DNA of 64,000 bases from Thermasporomyces sp036564245 (GTDB taxonomy: Bacteria; Actinomycetota; Actinomycetes; Propionibacteriales; Actinopolymorphaceae): NCBI GenBank assembly GCA_036564245.1, contig DATCKU010000042.1, forward strand, positions 1 through 64,000, read 5' to 3'. Positions 34,239 to 43,300 of this stretch are shown here, in pieces. How positions within the stretch are numbered: the stretch's first letter is position 1; every line of letters starts with the position of its first letter. Under the pieces are notes generated by a model, which searched no databases, had not been told where the DNA came from, and was given only the letters and a program-made list of their open reading frames with translations. The translations under genes and the position numbers were made by a program.

Positions 34239-35218
34239 GCTTCCACCTCCCGGTACACGAACCGCACGTAGAGCTGGGCGATGAGAATGGACAGCACCAG
34301 CAGGATGACAGCCTGCGCACTCGCCACACCCATGTCGAAGACCCGGAAGCCGATCCGTTGCACGTAGAGGCTGATCAGCTCGGTCGACACCCCGGGACCA
34401 CCGCGCGTCAGGGTGAAGACCATGTCGAACAGCTTGACCACATCGATGGTGCGGATGATGAGCACCGCGGCGATGCCAGGCAACAGGTACGGCAGCTGGG
34501 CATGACGCAGCATCTGCCACCGGCTGTTCGTCTCCAGCCGGACCGCCTCCGTCACCTCCGTCGGCACCATCGTCAGACCGCCGAGGGCGACGAGGGCGAA
34601 GAACGGTGTCCATTGCCAGACGTCGGTGAGCGCGATGGACACCATCGCGGGAATCGGCTCGCCGAGCCACGACACGGGGCCCAGTCCGACCAGCCCGAGC
34701 ATCCAGTTCACCACGCCGAAGTCGCGGTTGAACAGCAACCGTCCGACCAGGCCCACCACGGTCGGCGTGACCGCAAGGGGAAGCACCACCAGGATCCGTA
34801 CGACACCGGCAAGGCGCTGCCAGCGGGTGCCGTCGAGCAGCAGTGCCAGCGCGATCCCGGCCACCAGCTCGATCGGCACGGTGATGAGGAAGAAGATCGC
34901 AGTCCGGCCGAGCGCTCCCCAGAACAACGGGTCGCCCAGCACCGTCGCGTAGTTCGCGAGGCCGACGAAGGGCGTGCCCAGGTACGGCTTGGTGAGCTGT
35001 ACCGAGTGCAGGCTCATGTTGACCGCGAAGAACGCGGGGTAGATGCCGACCGCCAGCAAGGCGATCACTGCTGGCCCGAGCATCAGCAGTGCCGGGAGCC
35101 GGTACGCCGATCGCAGCCGACGTCCCTTCGGCCGGCGGCGGCGACCGGCGACGGCGGGGGCGACCGGAGTGGTCCCCCGGGTCGCCCCGACCGTCTGCTC
35201 CGCTGTGTGCCTGGTCAT
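34235..35218 (-). CDS. Sugar/polyol-type ABC importer permease (MalF-like)
   Basis: Permease of 327 aa, six hydrophobic segments after an arginine-rich leader, EAA loop VPTEVTEAVRLETNSRWQMLRHAQLPYLLPGI. It lacks the usual Asp-Gly of the EAA motif (ETN instead of DGA), a modest deviation. Follows the SIS gene by 6 bases. No ATPase gene in the locus. Confidence 0.88.
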   Translation of the reverse strand: MTRHTAEQTVGATRGTTPVAPAVAGRRRRPKGRRLRSAYRLPALLMLGPAVIALLAVGIYPAFFAVNMSLHSVQLTKPYLGTPFVGLANYATVLGDPLFWGALGRTAIFFLITVPIELVAGIALALLLDGTRWQRLAGVVRILVVLPLAVTPTVVGLVGRLLFNRDFGVVNWMLGLVGLGPVSWLGEPIPAMVSIALTDVWQWTPFFALVALGGLTMVPTEVTEAVRLETNSRWQMLRHAQLPYLLPGIAAVLIIRTIDVVKLFDMVFTLTRGGPGVSTELISLYVQRIGFRVFDMGVASAQAVILLVLSILIAQLYVRFVYREVEA

Positions 35219-35224
35219 GATTCG

Positions 35225-35788
35225 CTACTCCAGGTTGGTGTGCCGGTTGCGCAGATCCTCAGCGGACTGGTTGGTACGGTCGCGTACCCGCAGGGCCACG
35301 AGGTCGCCAAGCACCAGCAGCGCAGCCTCGTAACAGCTGCCCATCGGCAGGACCGTCGCCGCCTCGCGGTCGTCGGCCATCGTCTGGGCCGGGATCACCG
35401 CCACCCGGTCGGCGGCGCGCGCGGCCGACGAGTCCGGCTGCGCGGTGAAACACAGCACTCGCGCACCGGCCGAGCGAGCCACCTGCTGCAGGGCGAGCAC
35501 CGTGGCGAACTCGCCCGGGCCGGCCGAGACGGCCAACAGGTCACCTCGACCAAGTGGCGGCACGGTCATGTCACCGACCACGTGCGCATCCAGTCCGCAG
35601 TGGAACAAGCGCATCGCCAGGGCCCGCATCGCAAGGCCCTCCCGGCCCACGCCGTAGCAGGCGATCCGCTGCGCGGCGAGAAGCTCGTCACAGACTTGCT
35701 CGACCGTGTCCGGGGCGAGGGCGGCGAGTGCCGCCCCCACCTCGGACACCGCTGCACGGGCAAGCCCGGCTTGGTCGAATTCACTCAT
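35225..35788 (-). CDS. SIS-domain sugar isomerase, 6-phospho-3-hexuloisomerase-like
   Basis: Sugar-isomerase (SIS) domain protein of 187 aa, the usual HxlB size. Seen: ACYGVGREGLAMRALAMRLFHCGLDAHVVGD, LLAVSAGPGEFATVLALQQVARSAGARVLCFTA, and a C-terminal RHTNLE typical of HxlB-type proteins. Binds a phosphosugar and may isomerise an aldose/ketose phosphate. It is not paired with a hexulose-6-phosphate synthase, so formaldehyde fixation is unlikely. Placed between importer genes in a polyol locus, it suggests that a ketose phosphate produced from the imported polyol is isomerised. Overlaps the binding-protein stop by 4 nt. Confidence 0.82.
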   Translation of the reverse strand: MSEFDQAGLARAAVSEVGAALAALAPDTVEQVCDELLAAQRIACYGVGREGLAMRALAMRLFHCGLDAHVVGDMTVPPLGRGDLLAVSAGPGEFATVLALQQVARSAGARVLCFTAQPDSSAARAADRVAVIPAQTMADDREAATVLPMGSCYEAALLVLGDLVALRVRDRTNQSAEDLRNRHTNLE

Positions 35789-37200
35789 TGCAGTTTCGGT
35801 TTGCCGTCCTCGTAGTAGGGCTTGAGCACTTCACGCACCTCGTCGTCGATGCGTTTCGCGCCCTCCTCCACCGACACCCGGCCGAGCTGCATCTCGCTAC
35901 CGATCTGCGCGATGACCTCGGAGATCGCCGGCCACTCCGGGAACCGCGGCCGGAACACCGGGTTGCCGTACTTCTCCCACGACTCGACGAGCGGCTCGAA
36001 GTACGGGTACTGCTCCTTGAGCTCCGGATCGTCGTACACCGCCTTGCGGCCGGAGACACCACCGTTGGTGATGTAGGTCTTCGCCTCCTCCTCCGACGTG
36101 ATCCACTGGATGAAGAGGTACGCCGCCTTCTGCCGCTTCTCGTCGACCTTGGCGTTGACACCCAGCGAGAAGCCACCGAGCGCGGGCACGGGCTTGCCGG
36201 TGGCACCCGCCGGTTCGACGTCGACCTTCAGGCAGTCCACGATCTTCGAGGTCTCCGGGTTGGCCAGCGTGGCGTAGTTGGCGCTCCACTCTGTGATCAT
36301 CGCCACTCGACCCTGGGCCAGTCCTTGGACCGTCTCGTCGTGGTCCCACTCCACGATGTCCGGCGGCATGTACTTCATGAGGTCCTGCCGGAACTTCAGC
36401 CCGGCCAGCGCCTCCGGTGAGGACAGCTGGGGCTCGAAGGTCTTCTCGTCGATGAGCTTGCCTCCAGCCTGCCAGACCATCCGCATGAAGGAGTCCGCCG
36501 ACTGGGTCTCACCGCGTCGGGACTGCAACGCGAACGCGTACTTGCCGTTCTTGGTGAGCGCCGGGCCGTACTTCTCGTACAGCTCCTGCCAGGTCTTCGG
36601 CGGACCGTCGAAGCCGGCCTCCTTCAGCATGCAGTCGTTGTAGAACAACAGGCCGGAGTAGTTGTCGAACGGGAGTCCGTAGACCCGGTCGTCCCAGGTC
36701 CCGAACGAGTCGAGCAGGATCGGGAAGAACCCATCCAGGTTGAGGTTCGGGTCGGCGAGCTTCGGGTCGCGCCAGAACGTGTCCAGCGGCGCCACCCAGC
36801 CGGACGCGGCGAACTCCCCGATCCACACCACGTCGATCAGGACGACGTCGTAGTTCGGGTTACCGCTGGTGAAGTCCAGCACCTGCTTCTCGTGGCTGTT
36901 CTCGTACGGGATGGTGTCGTACTCCACCTTGATCCCGGTGCGCCGCTCGAACTCCGGCAGCATCTTCGCCGCCGCGCGGTAACCCGGGCGGTCGAGGAAG
37001 ACGGCTCTGATGGTGGTCCCCCGGTACGGCTCGGCCGCCTTCTCCAACGTCCAGTTCGCATCCGCGGCGGGCGGGGCCGCGGTCTCGTCGTCGCCTCCGG
37101 CCGGGCCCGCTGGTTGTTGGCCCAGGCCGCAGCCGGTCGCCAGCGCTGTCAGCAGCGCCACCATTGCGATCCCCAACGATCGCAGTGGTCTGTGCTTCAT
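35785..37200 (-). CDS. ABC importer substrate-binding lipoprotein, sugar/polyol type
   Basis: Binding protein, 471 aa from ATG 37200 (GGAGTGGAG upstream). Signal peptide MKHRPLRSLGIAMVALLTALA with lipobox ATGC, then a Gly/Ala/Pro linker. Body matches SBP family 1 (GYRAAAKMLPEFERRTGIKVEYDTIPYENSHEKQ; NYDVVLIDVVWIGEFAASGWVAPL). Ligand probably a sugar alcohol, judging from the linked EltD-like dehydrogenase. Confidence 0.88.
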   Translation of the reverse strand: MKHRPLRSLGIAMVALLTALATGCGLGQQPAGPAGGDDETAAPPAADANWTLEKAAEPYRGTTIRAVFLDRPGYRAAAKMLPEFERRTGIKVEYDTIPYENSHEKQVLDFTSGNPNYDVVLIDVVWIGEFAASGWVAPLDTFWRDPKLADPNLNLDGFFPILLDSFGTWDDRVYGLPFDNYSGLLFYNDCMLKEAGFDGPPKTWQELYEKYGPALTKNGKYAFALQSRRGETQSADSFMRMVWQAGGKLIDEKTFEPQLSSPEALAGLKFRQDLMKYMPPDIVEWDHDETVQGLAQGRVAMITEWSANYATLANPETSKIVDCLKVDVEPAGATGKPVPALGGFSLGVNAKVDEKRQKAAYLFIQWITSEEEAKTYITNGGVSGRKAVYDDPELKEQYPYFEPLVESWEKYGNPVFRPRFPEWPAISEVIAQIGSEMQLGRVSVEEGAKRIDDEVREVLKPYYEDGKPKLQ

Positions 37201-37301
37201 CAGTACTCCACTCCCTTCCCTGCGGCGGCGGCCGAATGTGCTCGTCCATGCCGTCGCAGCACTGATGCCGAGAAGGGCCGGGCAGCCGTTGCGGTCTGTG
37301 C

Positions 37302-38378
37302 TCACGGAATGAGGACGACCTTGATCGACTCTCGGCCGTTGGAAACCAACTCGAAGCCCTCGCCGAAGCGGTCGAGTGGCAGCTCGTGCGTCACGATGCG
37401 TGCCATCGGCAGCTCTTTCGACTCGAGGAGCCGGATCGCGGCGGGCCAGCAGTGTGCACCGAGGTGCGCACCGCGGATGTCGAGCGCCTTGGTGTCGCCG
37501 ATGATCGTCCAGTCCACCGTCACCGGGTCGCGGAAGACGCCGTACTCGACGAAGGTGCCCATCTTCCGGAGCATGTGCAGGCCCTGCACGACGGACTTCG
37601 GATGGCCTGCGGCGTCCAGGTACACGTCGCAGCCGTAGCCATCGGTGAGCTTGTGGATCTCCGCTATCGCGTCGACCTCACCGGCGTTGATGGTGAGGTC
37701 GGCTCCACATGCGCGGGCGACATCGAGGCGCCGGGGGTCGAAGTCGACGGCGACCACCAGCCGAGGGTTCTTGCGGCGGGCGCCGGCGACCATGCCCAGG
37801 CCGATCGGGCCTACCCCCGCAACCACCACCACGTCCTCGAAGCCGATGCCGGCACGCTCGACGGCGTTCAGCGAACACGCGAGCGGCTCGGCGAACGCGG
37901 CATGGGCGGCGGGAAGGTCCGGTGAGATCTTGTGGACCACCGCCTCGGCGGGGAAGACCATGTACTCCGCCATCGCGCCCGGCGCCTTGCGGCGGAAGCC
38001 GTAGATGTCGTGTGGCTGGCACATCCAGTAGCTGCCCTGCTGGCAGTACCGGCACTGCCAGCACGGCACGATCTGTTCCGACACGACACGGTCGCCGACG
38101 TCGACACCCCACCGCCTGCGAGCCGTGTCGTCCAGCTCCACGATCCGGCCGACGAACTCGTGGCCGGGAGTGATTGGTGGCTGACAGTAACCTTCGCGGT
38201 ACTCGTCACCCCAGAACAGCGGCGCGCCGCTGTAGCACTTCACGTCGCTTGCGCAGATGCCGACCGCCTCGACCTTCACAAGTGCCTCACCTGCTCCGGG
38301 CGTGGGCACGGCCCGCGTCTCCAGCCGGTAGTCCTCCGGCCCGTAGCAGGTCACGGCGCGCATCTCGCGGGTTACCAA
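37302..38378 (-). CDS. Zinc polyol dehydrogenase, erythritol/L-threitol dehydrogenase-like
   Basis: Zinc-dependent MDR dehydrogenase, up to 358 aa. TTG 38378 has a good RBS; ATG 38363 (MRAVTCYGPEDYRLE) is the alternative and matches the start of relatives. Catalytic zinc ligands Cys in GICASDVKCY, His/Glu in TPGHEFVG; the region VPCWQCRYCQQGSYWMC holds structural-zinc-like cysteines; Rossmann VVVAGVGPIGLGMVAGA. From memory it is strongly similar along its length to mycobacterial EltD, which oxidises erythritol and L-threitol to erythruloses. First gene of the minus-strand polyol locus, divergent from a SorC regulator. Confidence 0.85.
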   Translation of the reverse strand: MVTREMRAVTCYGPEDYRLETRAVPTPGAGEALVKVEAVGICASDVKCYSGAPLFWGDEYREGYCQPPITPGHEFVGRIVELDDTARRRWGVDVGDRVVSEQIVPCWQCRYCQQGSYWMCQPHDIYGFRRKAPGAMAEYMVFPAEAVVHKISPDLPAAHAAFAEPLACSLNAVERAGIGFEDVVVVAGVGPIGLGMVAGARRKNPRLVVAVDFDPRRLDVARACGADLTINAGEVDAIAEIHKLTDGYGCDVYLDAAGHPKSVVQGLHMLRKMGTFVEYGVFRDPVTVDWTIIGDTKALDIRGAHLGAHCWPAAIRLLESKELPMARIVTHELPLDRFGEGFELVSNGRESIKVVLIP

Positions 38379-38425
38379 CGGCTTCTGCCCCCTTCCCCAG
38401 CTGAGCCGTCAGTGTAGGTCTGCAC

Positions 38426-38452
38426 TGAGCATCTGTCCAGAACCGATGTTCA
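38426..38452. promoter_or_regulatory. Imperfect palindrome, possible SorC operator
   Basis: TGAGCATC-N11-GATGTTCA, arms matching at 7 of 8 positions, centred in the 122-base gap between the divergent EltD-like and SorC genes. Sugar-responsive SorC/DeoR-type proteins bind such dyads. Assignment rests on position and symmetry only. Confidence 0.5.
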
Positions 38453-38500
38453 CGTATGCTATGGCAGGTCGGAAGTGGTGAGCGCGTCTGAGGAGTACTC

Positions 38501-39562
38501 ATGTCCGACCGAGCCCGCCGCCCCGGGAACGACACCGACGGCGGTCGGTTCGCACCCCACGAGTTGTACGCCGCCGCGCAGCTCTACTACGGGCAGAACC
38601 TGTCGCAGGAGCAGGTCGCTCAGCAGCTCGGCACAAGCCGCCCGAGGGTGAGCCGGCTGCTCGCCGAAGCCCGCCGCCGCGGCATCGTCCGCATCGAAGT
38701 AGTCCCACCTGTGCCGGCCGACGAGTTGGCCAGCCAGCTGACCGAGGCTCTCGGACTACGCGACGTCGAGCTCAGCCCCACCGTGGTGCCGGGCACGCCA
38801 CCCGGACGGATTCTCGCCACCGCGCTCAGCGCGGTGCTCTCCCGCTTGGGCCTACGATCCGGGGACGTCTTGTTGATCTCGTCCGGTCGTACGGTCTGGC
38901 AGGCGGCGCAGACCAACCTCCCCGCTCTCCCGGGCGTGGTGCTCGCCCCCACCATCGGCGGCCTGGACGAGGTCGAGCCGTGGTTCCAGACGAACGAGAT
39001 CACCCGCCGGATAGCCGAGACGGTCGGGGGCCATCCACGACTGCTCTACGCCCCGGCCATGCCGTCGCCCGAGCTGCACGCCACGTTGCTGCGCGACCGT
39101 CGCACCAACGAGGTGCTGCGGTTGTGGGACGAAGCGACGGCAGCCGTCATGGGCGTCGGTGCGCCACTGCGACTGCGCGACTCGATCCCGACGTTCCTGC
39201 CGTCCGACCTGACGTTGCGCCCTGACTCGGCCGGTGACATCTCGTCGCGCTTCTTCGACGAACGCGGCGATCCCGTGCCGTACCCGGGCGAGGAGCGGCT
39301 GCTGTCGGTATCCCGCGAGCAGTTGCAGGCGATGCCAGCCTCGATCGCCCTGGCCGCAGGTGAGGCCAAGGTCGGTGCGCTGATCGCCGCGGCACGCGCC
39401 AAGTTGTACTCGATCCTGGTAACCGACCAAGCCACCGCGTCGCAGATGCTCACGCGTCTGAAAGCCGACGCCACCGGTGAGACCGATGGTGCCGCCGAAA
39501 CCGACGGCACCAGTGAGACTGACGTTGCCGAAAGGACTGGTCGCCATGACAGCTCCGTTTGA
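38501..39562 (+). CDS. SorC-family sugar-binding transcriptional regulator
   Basis: Regulator of 353 aa, RBS GAGGAG. N-terminal HTH (LYYGQNLSQEQVAQQLGTSRPRVSRLLAEARRRGIV, residues about 30-65) and a long phosphosugar-binding domain (LLISSGRTVWQAAQTNLP; VLAPTIGGLDEVEPWFQTNEITRRIAE). An acidic/threonine tail repeats ETDG three times, absent from most relatives. Divergent from the EltD-like gene and 16 bases overlapping the SDR gene downstream, so it probably controls both arms of the polyol locus in response to a sugar phosphate. Confidence 0.87.
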   Translation: MSDRARRPGNDTDGGRFAPHELYAAAQLYYGQNLSQEQVAQQLGTSRPRVSRLLAEARRRGIVRIEVVPPVPADELASQLTEALGLRDVELSPTVVPGTPPGRILATALSAVLSRLGLRSGDVLLISSGRTVWQAAQTNLPALPGVVLAPTIGGLDEVEPWFQTNEITRRIAETVGGHPRLLYAPAMPSPELHATLLRDRRTNEVLRLWDEATAAVMGVGAPLRLRDSIPTFLPSDLTLRPDSAGDISSRFFDERGDPVPYPGEERLLSVSREQLQAMPASIALAAGEAKVGALIAAARAKLYSILVTDQATASQMLTRLKADATGETDGAAETDGTSETDVAERTGRHDSSV

Positions 39563-40325
39563 GGCCCCGTCGTTCCGGCTCGACGGCCGACGCGCGCTCG
39601 TCACCGGTGCGTCGCGCGGCATCGGGCAGCATGCCGCGCTGACCCTCGCCGACGCCGGTGCCGACGTCGTCCTCGCCGGTCGTGACAAGGCGGCGCTCGC
39701 CGACGTCGCGGCCCAGGTACGCGAGCTCGGCCGGAATGCCACGCCGATCACCGCCGAGCTGGCCAACCCGTCCGACGTGGAGCGGCTCGCCGAGGAGGCA
39801 CTGGCGGCCTACAACGGACTCGACATCCTGGTCAACAACGCCGGCGTGGCGCCGGTCGAGTCGGTGCTCGACACCAGCGTCGACGTGCTCGACGAGGCCT
39901 ATGCCGTGAACCTGCGAGCACCGCTGCTGCTCGCGGCGCGGGTGGCGCGCGCCATGGTCGACGCCGGGCGGGGTGGGAAGATCATCAACATCGCTTCGGC
40001 CGCTGGGCAACACGCGATCGCCGGCCATGTGGCGTATGGCGCCGCCAAGGCGGGCCTCGTGCTGGCGACCAAGGTCATGGCACTGGAGCTGGCGCCGCAC
40101 AACATCCAGGTCAACGTCATCTGCCCGACCGTCATCCTGACACCGATGGGCCTCTCGGTCTGGGGCGACCCGGCGAAGGCCGAACCGATGCTCGCGAAGA
40201 TCCCGGCCGGACGCTTCGGCCAGCCAGGCGACGTGTCGGCCGCCATCCGCTATCTCGCCTCGCCTGCGGCTGACCTCGTGACCGGGACCGAGCTCACCGT
40301 CGACGGCGGCTACGGCGCGGTGTGA
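39546..40325 (+). CDS. Short-chain dehydrogenase/reductase (SDR)
   Basis: Classical SDR of 259 aa from ATG 39546. Cofactor motif VTGASRGIGQHAA, NNAG motif (ILVNNAGVAP), catalytic Ser/Tyr/Lys in INIASAAGQHAIAGHVAYGAAKAG, and the C-terminal GTELTVDGGYGA. Overlaps the regulator end, so co-transcribed with it. In this locus it may oxidise or reduce a tetritol or tetrulose alongside the zinc dehydrogenase. Ends 27 bases before the convergent glycoside hydrolase gene. Confidence 0.87.
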   Translation: MTAPFEAPSFRLDGRRALVTGASRGIGQHAALTLADAGADVVLAGRDKAALADVAAQVRELGRNATPITAELANPSDVERLAEEALAAYNGLDILVNNAGVAPVESVLDTSVDVLDEAYAVNLRAPLLLAARVARAMVDAGRGGKIINIASAAGQHAIAGHVAYGAAKAGLVLATKVMALELAPHNIQVNVICPTVILTPMGLSVWGDPAKAEPMLAKIPAGRFGQPGDVSAAIRYLASPAADLVTGTELTVDGGYGAV

Positions 40326-40352
40326 CCACTGACGCTGGCGTCCGCGTCGGCG

Positions 40353-43300
40353 TCACGGGTCCAGTCGCGCCGGCCGGAACAGCTTGGCGTCCTTCGATCC
40401 CCCGATACCCGAACCCCACTCGATCCAGCCCTTCCGCCCAGAACCGTCGTTGTCGTTGACGAGAAGCGACAGGCTCAGCAACCGATCGTCCGGTTCCACC
40501 GGCTCGAGCTGGTCCCACGGGATGGCGAGCTCATAGACCGTCGTGTTCGTCGTGTCATCGCGGTTCACGGCCACGGTGGCGTCTGTGACGGGTCCGGTCG
40601 ATCCGCTCGCGGCGATCCAGCGATGAACCTGTGGCCCGGACGACGTGAGCGCGACGCCGTACTCGTACCAGCGGTCGGTCTCCCCAGGCATGCCCTGCCC
40701 CACTGCGAACTGGATGCTGTCACCCTGCCAGATGGCGTCGCCGCTGGCCGGTTGGGCATGTGTGTCATCCCGGATGCTCGCCGACAGGTAGAGGTGGTCG
40801 GCGTCCCAGGTGAACCACAGGTTTCCGCTGAGGTCGTCGGCTCCTCCGTACTCAGGCATCTGCACTTCGCCGTCTTCGACGAGGTCGATGCCCGGAACGG
40901 CTTGTAGGTCGTCGAGCTTGCCGTCGACGGTGACGGGAAGCTCGGCGACGCTGTGGACCGCGCCGGGTTCGACAACGACCACCGTGCCGGAGTAGCGCAC
41001 GTCGGGGAAGGTTGGTGTCGGCACTCGCAGCTCGTACGGATAGCTGCCCGGCTCGGCGAGTCCAGACAACGGAACGTCGACAGTACGACTGCTTCCCGCC
41101 GGCAACGAACCGGGCAGTTCGATCGAGCCCGTCTGCTCACCCAGCGTCCACTCGACGCGATCCGCCGCCACGTCCTTGCTGGACACGTTGGTGACCGTTG
41201 CCTGCAAGACGTCGGCGTCGTCGCGGAACACATGCCGTGCGGTCACCGAGATCGGATGGACGACCTCGACCTCGGTCGACAGCCGAGCCACCGGCCGTCC
41301 ACCGACGTGGAGCTGTCCGACGAGCCTTCTCATCCCCATAGTGCCCTGGTCGGGAAGCGTGACCGGGATCTCTGCGTGGCGTCCGGGCGCGACGTCGACC
41401 GCGACCGACTCACCGGAGATCTCGAAGGAGCCCTTGATCGGTGACCGTGGCGGCTCGACGTTGTTCACCGCAAGAGTCAGCTCGATCGGCTCGCCCAGCA
41501 CGGCTTGACCGTCGTCCGGAGCCTCGAGGCTCAGCCGTTCGCTGGGATCGACCGAGACCCCGCGACCGGTCACGTAGATCGGCTCGCCCGATAGCGTCAG
41601 GTAGACCCGCCCCGCGAGCGGGTGGTACGTCTCGGTGCGCCCCGTGAGATCGGTGATGCTGATCGGCCGGTCGGTACGCACCGCAATCGTGCGGGGCTCC
41701 GTCGACCAGATCACCCTGGTCTTCGTTCCTCGCCCGGCGTCGAACACGAAGCTGTAGACGCCGGCAGCGACGTCCTCCTGACGCTCGAACTCCGTGCCGG
41801 TCAGTTGCCGCGTCATGGCGGCGTACGAAACGTACGCCGGCTTCGGTGCCCATTTCCCTCGCGGGTCCGACGTGTTGCGTATCACGCCGAAGTTGTGCTC
41901 GTTCAGCGTCTCGTCGAGGCCGTCGTTCATGAAGTCGTACCAGAAGTACTTCTCCACTCCCCGCGACAACGCGAGCACATGGGCACGAACCAGGTACGCG
42001 GCCTGCGTCTGCTCGCTGACGCCGCTGCTTCCACGATGCGTCGGCCAGCCGTGCTCGGTGATCCAGATCGGCTTGGGCTCGCCATTGTTGTACCGCCGGA
42101 TCAGCGCGTCGAGAGCCTCGAGGCTCTGGACCATCTGCTCTGGCTCGGTCGGGTAGAGGTACGGATGGATCGAGACGGCGTCCATGTAGTCCAGCCCACC
42201 GAGCCGGAAGAGCTCCTCCAGCCAGTCCAGCGGCACCCCGGCCGTCGCGGCCCCGACGACCGTGGTCTGCGGCCTGGTCTTCTTCACCGTCTCGTACGTC
42301 TTCTCCAGCAACGGCAGGTAGTAGTCCGGACGCGAGTCCGCAGGTCCGTCTCCCACGTCACCGAAGAAGATGTTGAACTCGTTCCACACCTCCACCCAGG
42401 GAATCTGGTCGCCGTAGCGCTCCAGGATCGCCTTGCCGTAGTTCGCGTAGCCGGCACGACCCTCGTCTGTGTAGGGCGTCGCGCCGTTGTCGTAATGCGG
42501 GTTGACGTACGAGAAGATGATGAACGGGTTGATCGAGGCCGCCTGCAGTCTCTGCATGTAGAGGTCGTAGCGGGCCGGGAAGTCGTACCTGCCGCGCTCC
42601 AGCTCGATCTCGCTCCAGTAGAGCTCGTCCCGGATGTTCCTCGCACCCGCCTTCGCGATCAGGGGAATGAGGTTCGAATCCCACTGTTGACCGAAGTGAG
42701 TCGAGAACCCGAAGGGTGAGTCGGAGATGTCACCGCGCTCGAACGGCGCCAGGATGGCAAAGCTCGCCTCCCGCGTCGCCAGCGTCTCGCCGCCTTGAAG
42801 AGCAGTCACCTCCAGGCGGTAGTAGCCATGCCGCTTCACCGGGATCCGAAGCGTCGACTCGCTGCCCACCGCGTGGCTTCCGGCGTGGACGCGGGTTCCG
42901 TCGAAGTCGTACGCATTCCACGCGATGGCGTCGCCGGTCGTGAGAATCCGGAACTCGACCGGCTGCCCGTCGGTGAAGACATTGCCCAGCTGGACCTGCT
43001 CGATCGCGAGGTCAGGCGGCGGTGCCGTGACCGTGACGTCGTCGAATCGTACGGATCCGTTCGTACGACCGTCCGTCAGGTCGGCCTTGTCGAGGAGGAA
43101 GGCGATCCGGCTCGCCGGGCCATGCCAGACCCCGTCATCTGCGCCTCCCCAATGGCTGTAGTCCTCACCGCCGTCGAAGGTCGTCACGGTGAGCTGCTGC
43201 CATTCATCGGTCGCCGTGAGGGGGAGTCGCTGCTGATGGGTTTGCCCCGTGTCGTCGGTCATCCGAAGCCGAACAGCCGACAGGTCACTCGTGCGTACCC

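Noticed and set aside
34239..35815. Plus-strand open frame across the polyol importer genes
   Set aside because: Antisense shadow; the minus-strand genes have clear permease and SIS motifs.
40326..40352. Hairpin between the SDR and glycoside hydrolase genes
   Set aside because: Only 6-bp arms (TGACGC/GCGTCA) are found; too weak to call a terminator.
42665..42690. GGTTCGAATCCC, a tRNA T-arm-like string
   Set aside because: It falls inside the glycoside hydrolase gene; flanks do not form a T-stem or acceptor stem.
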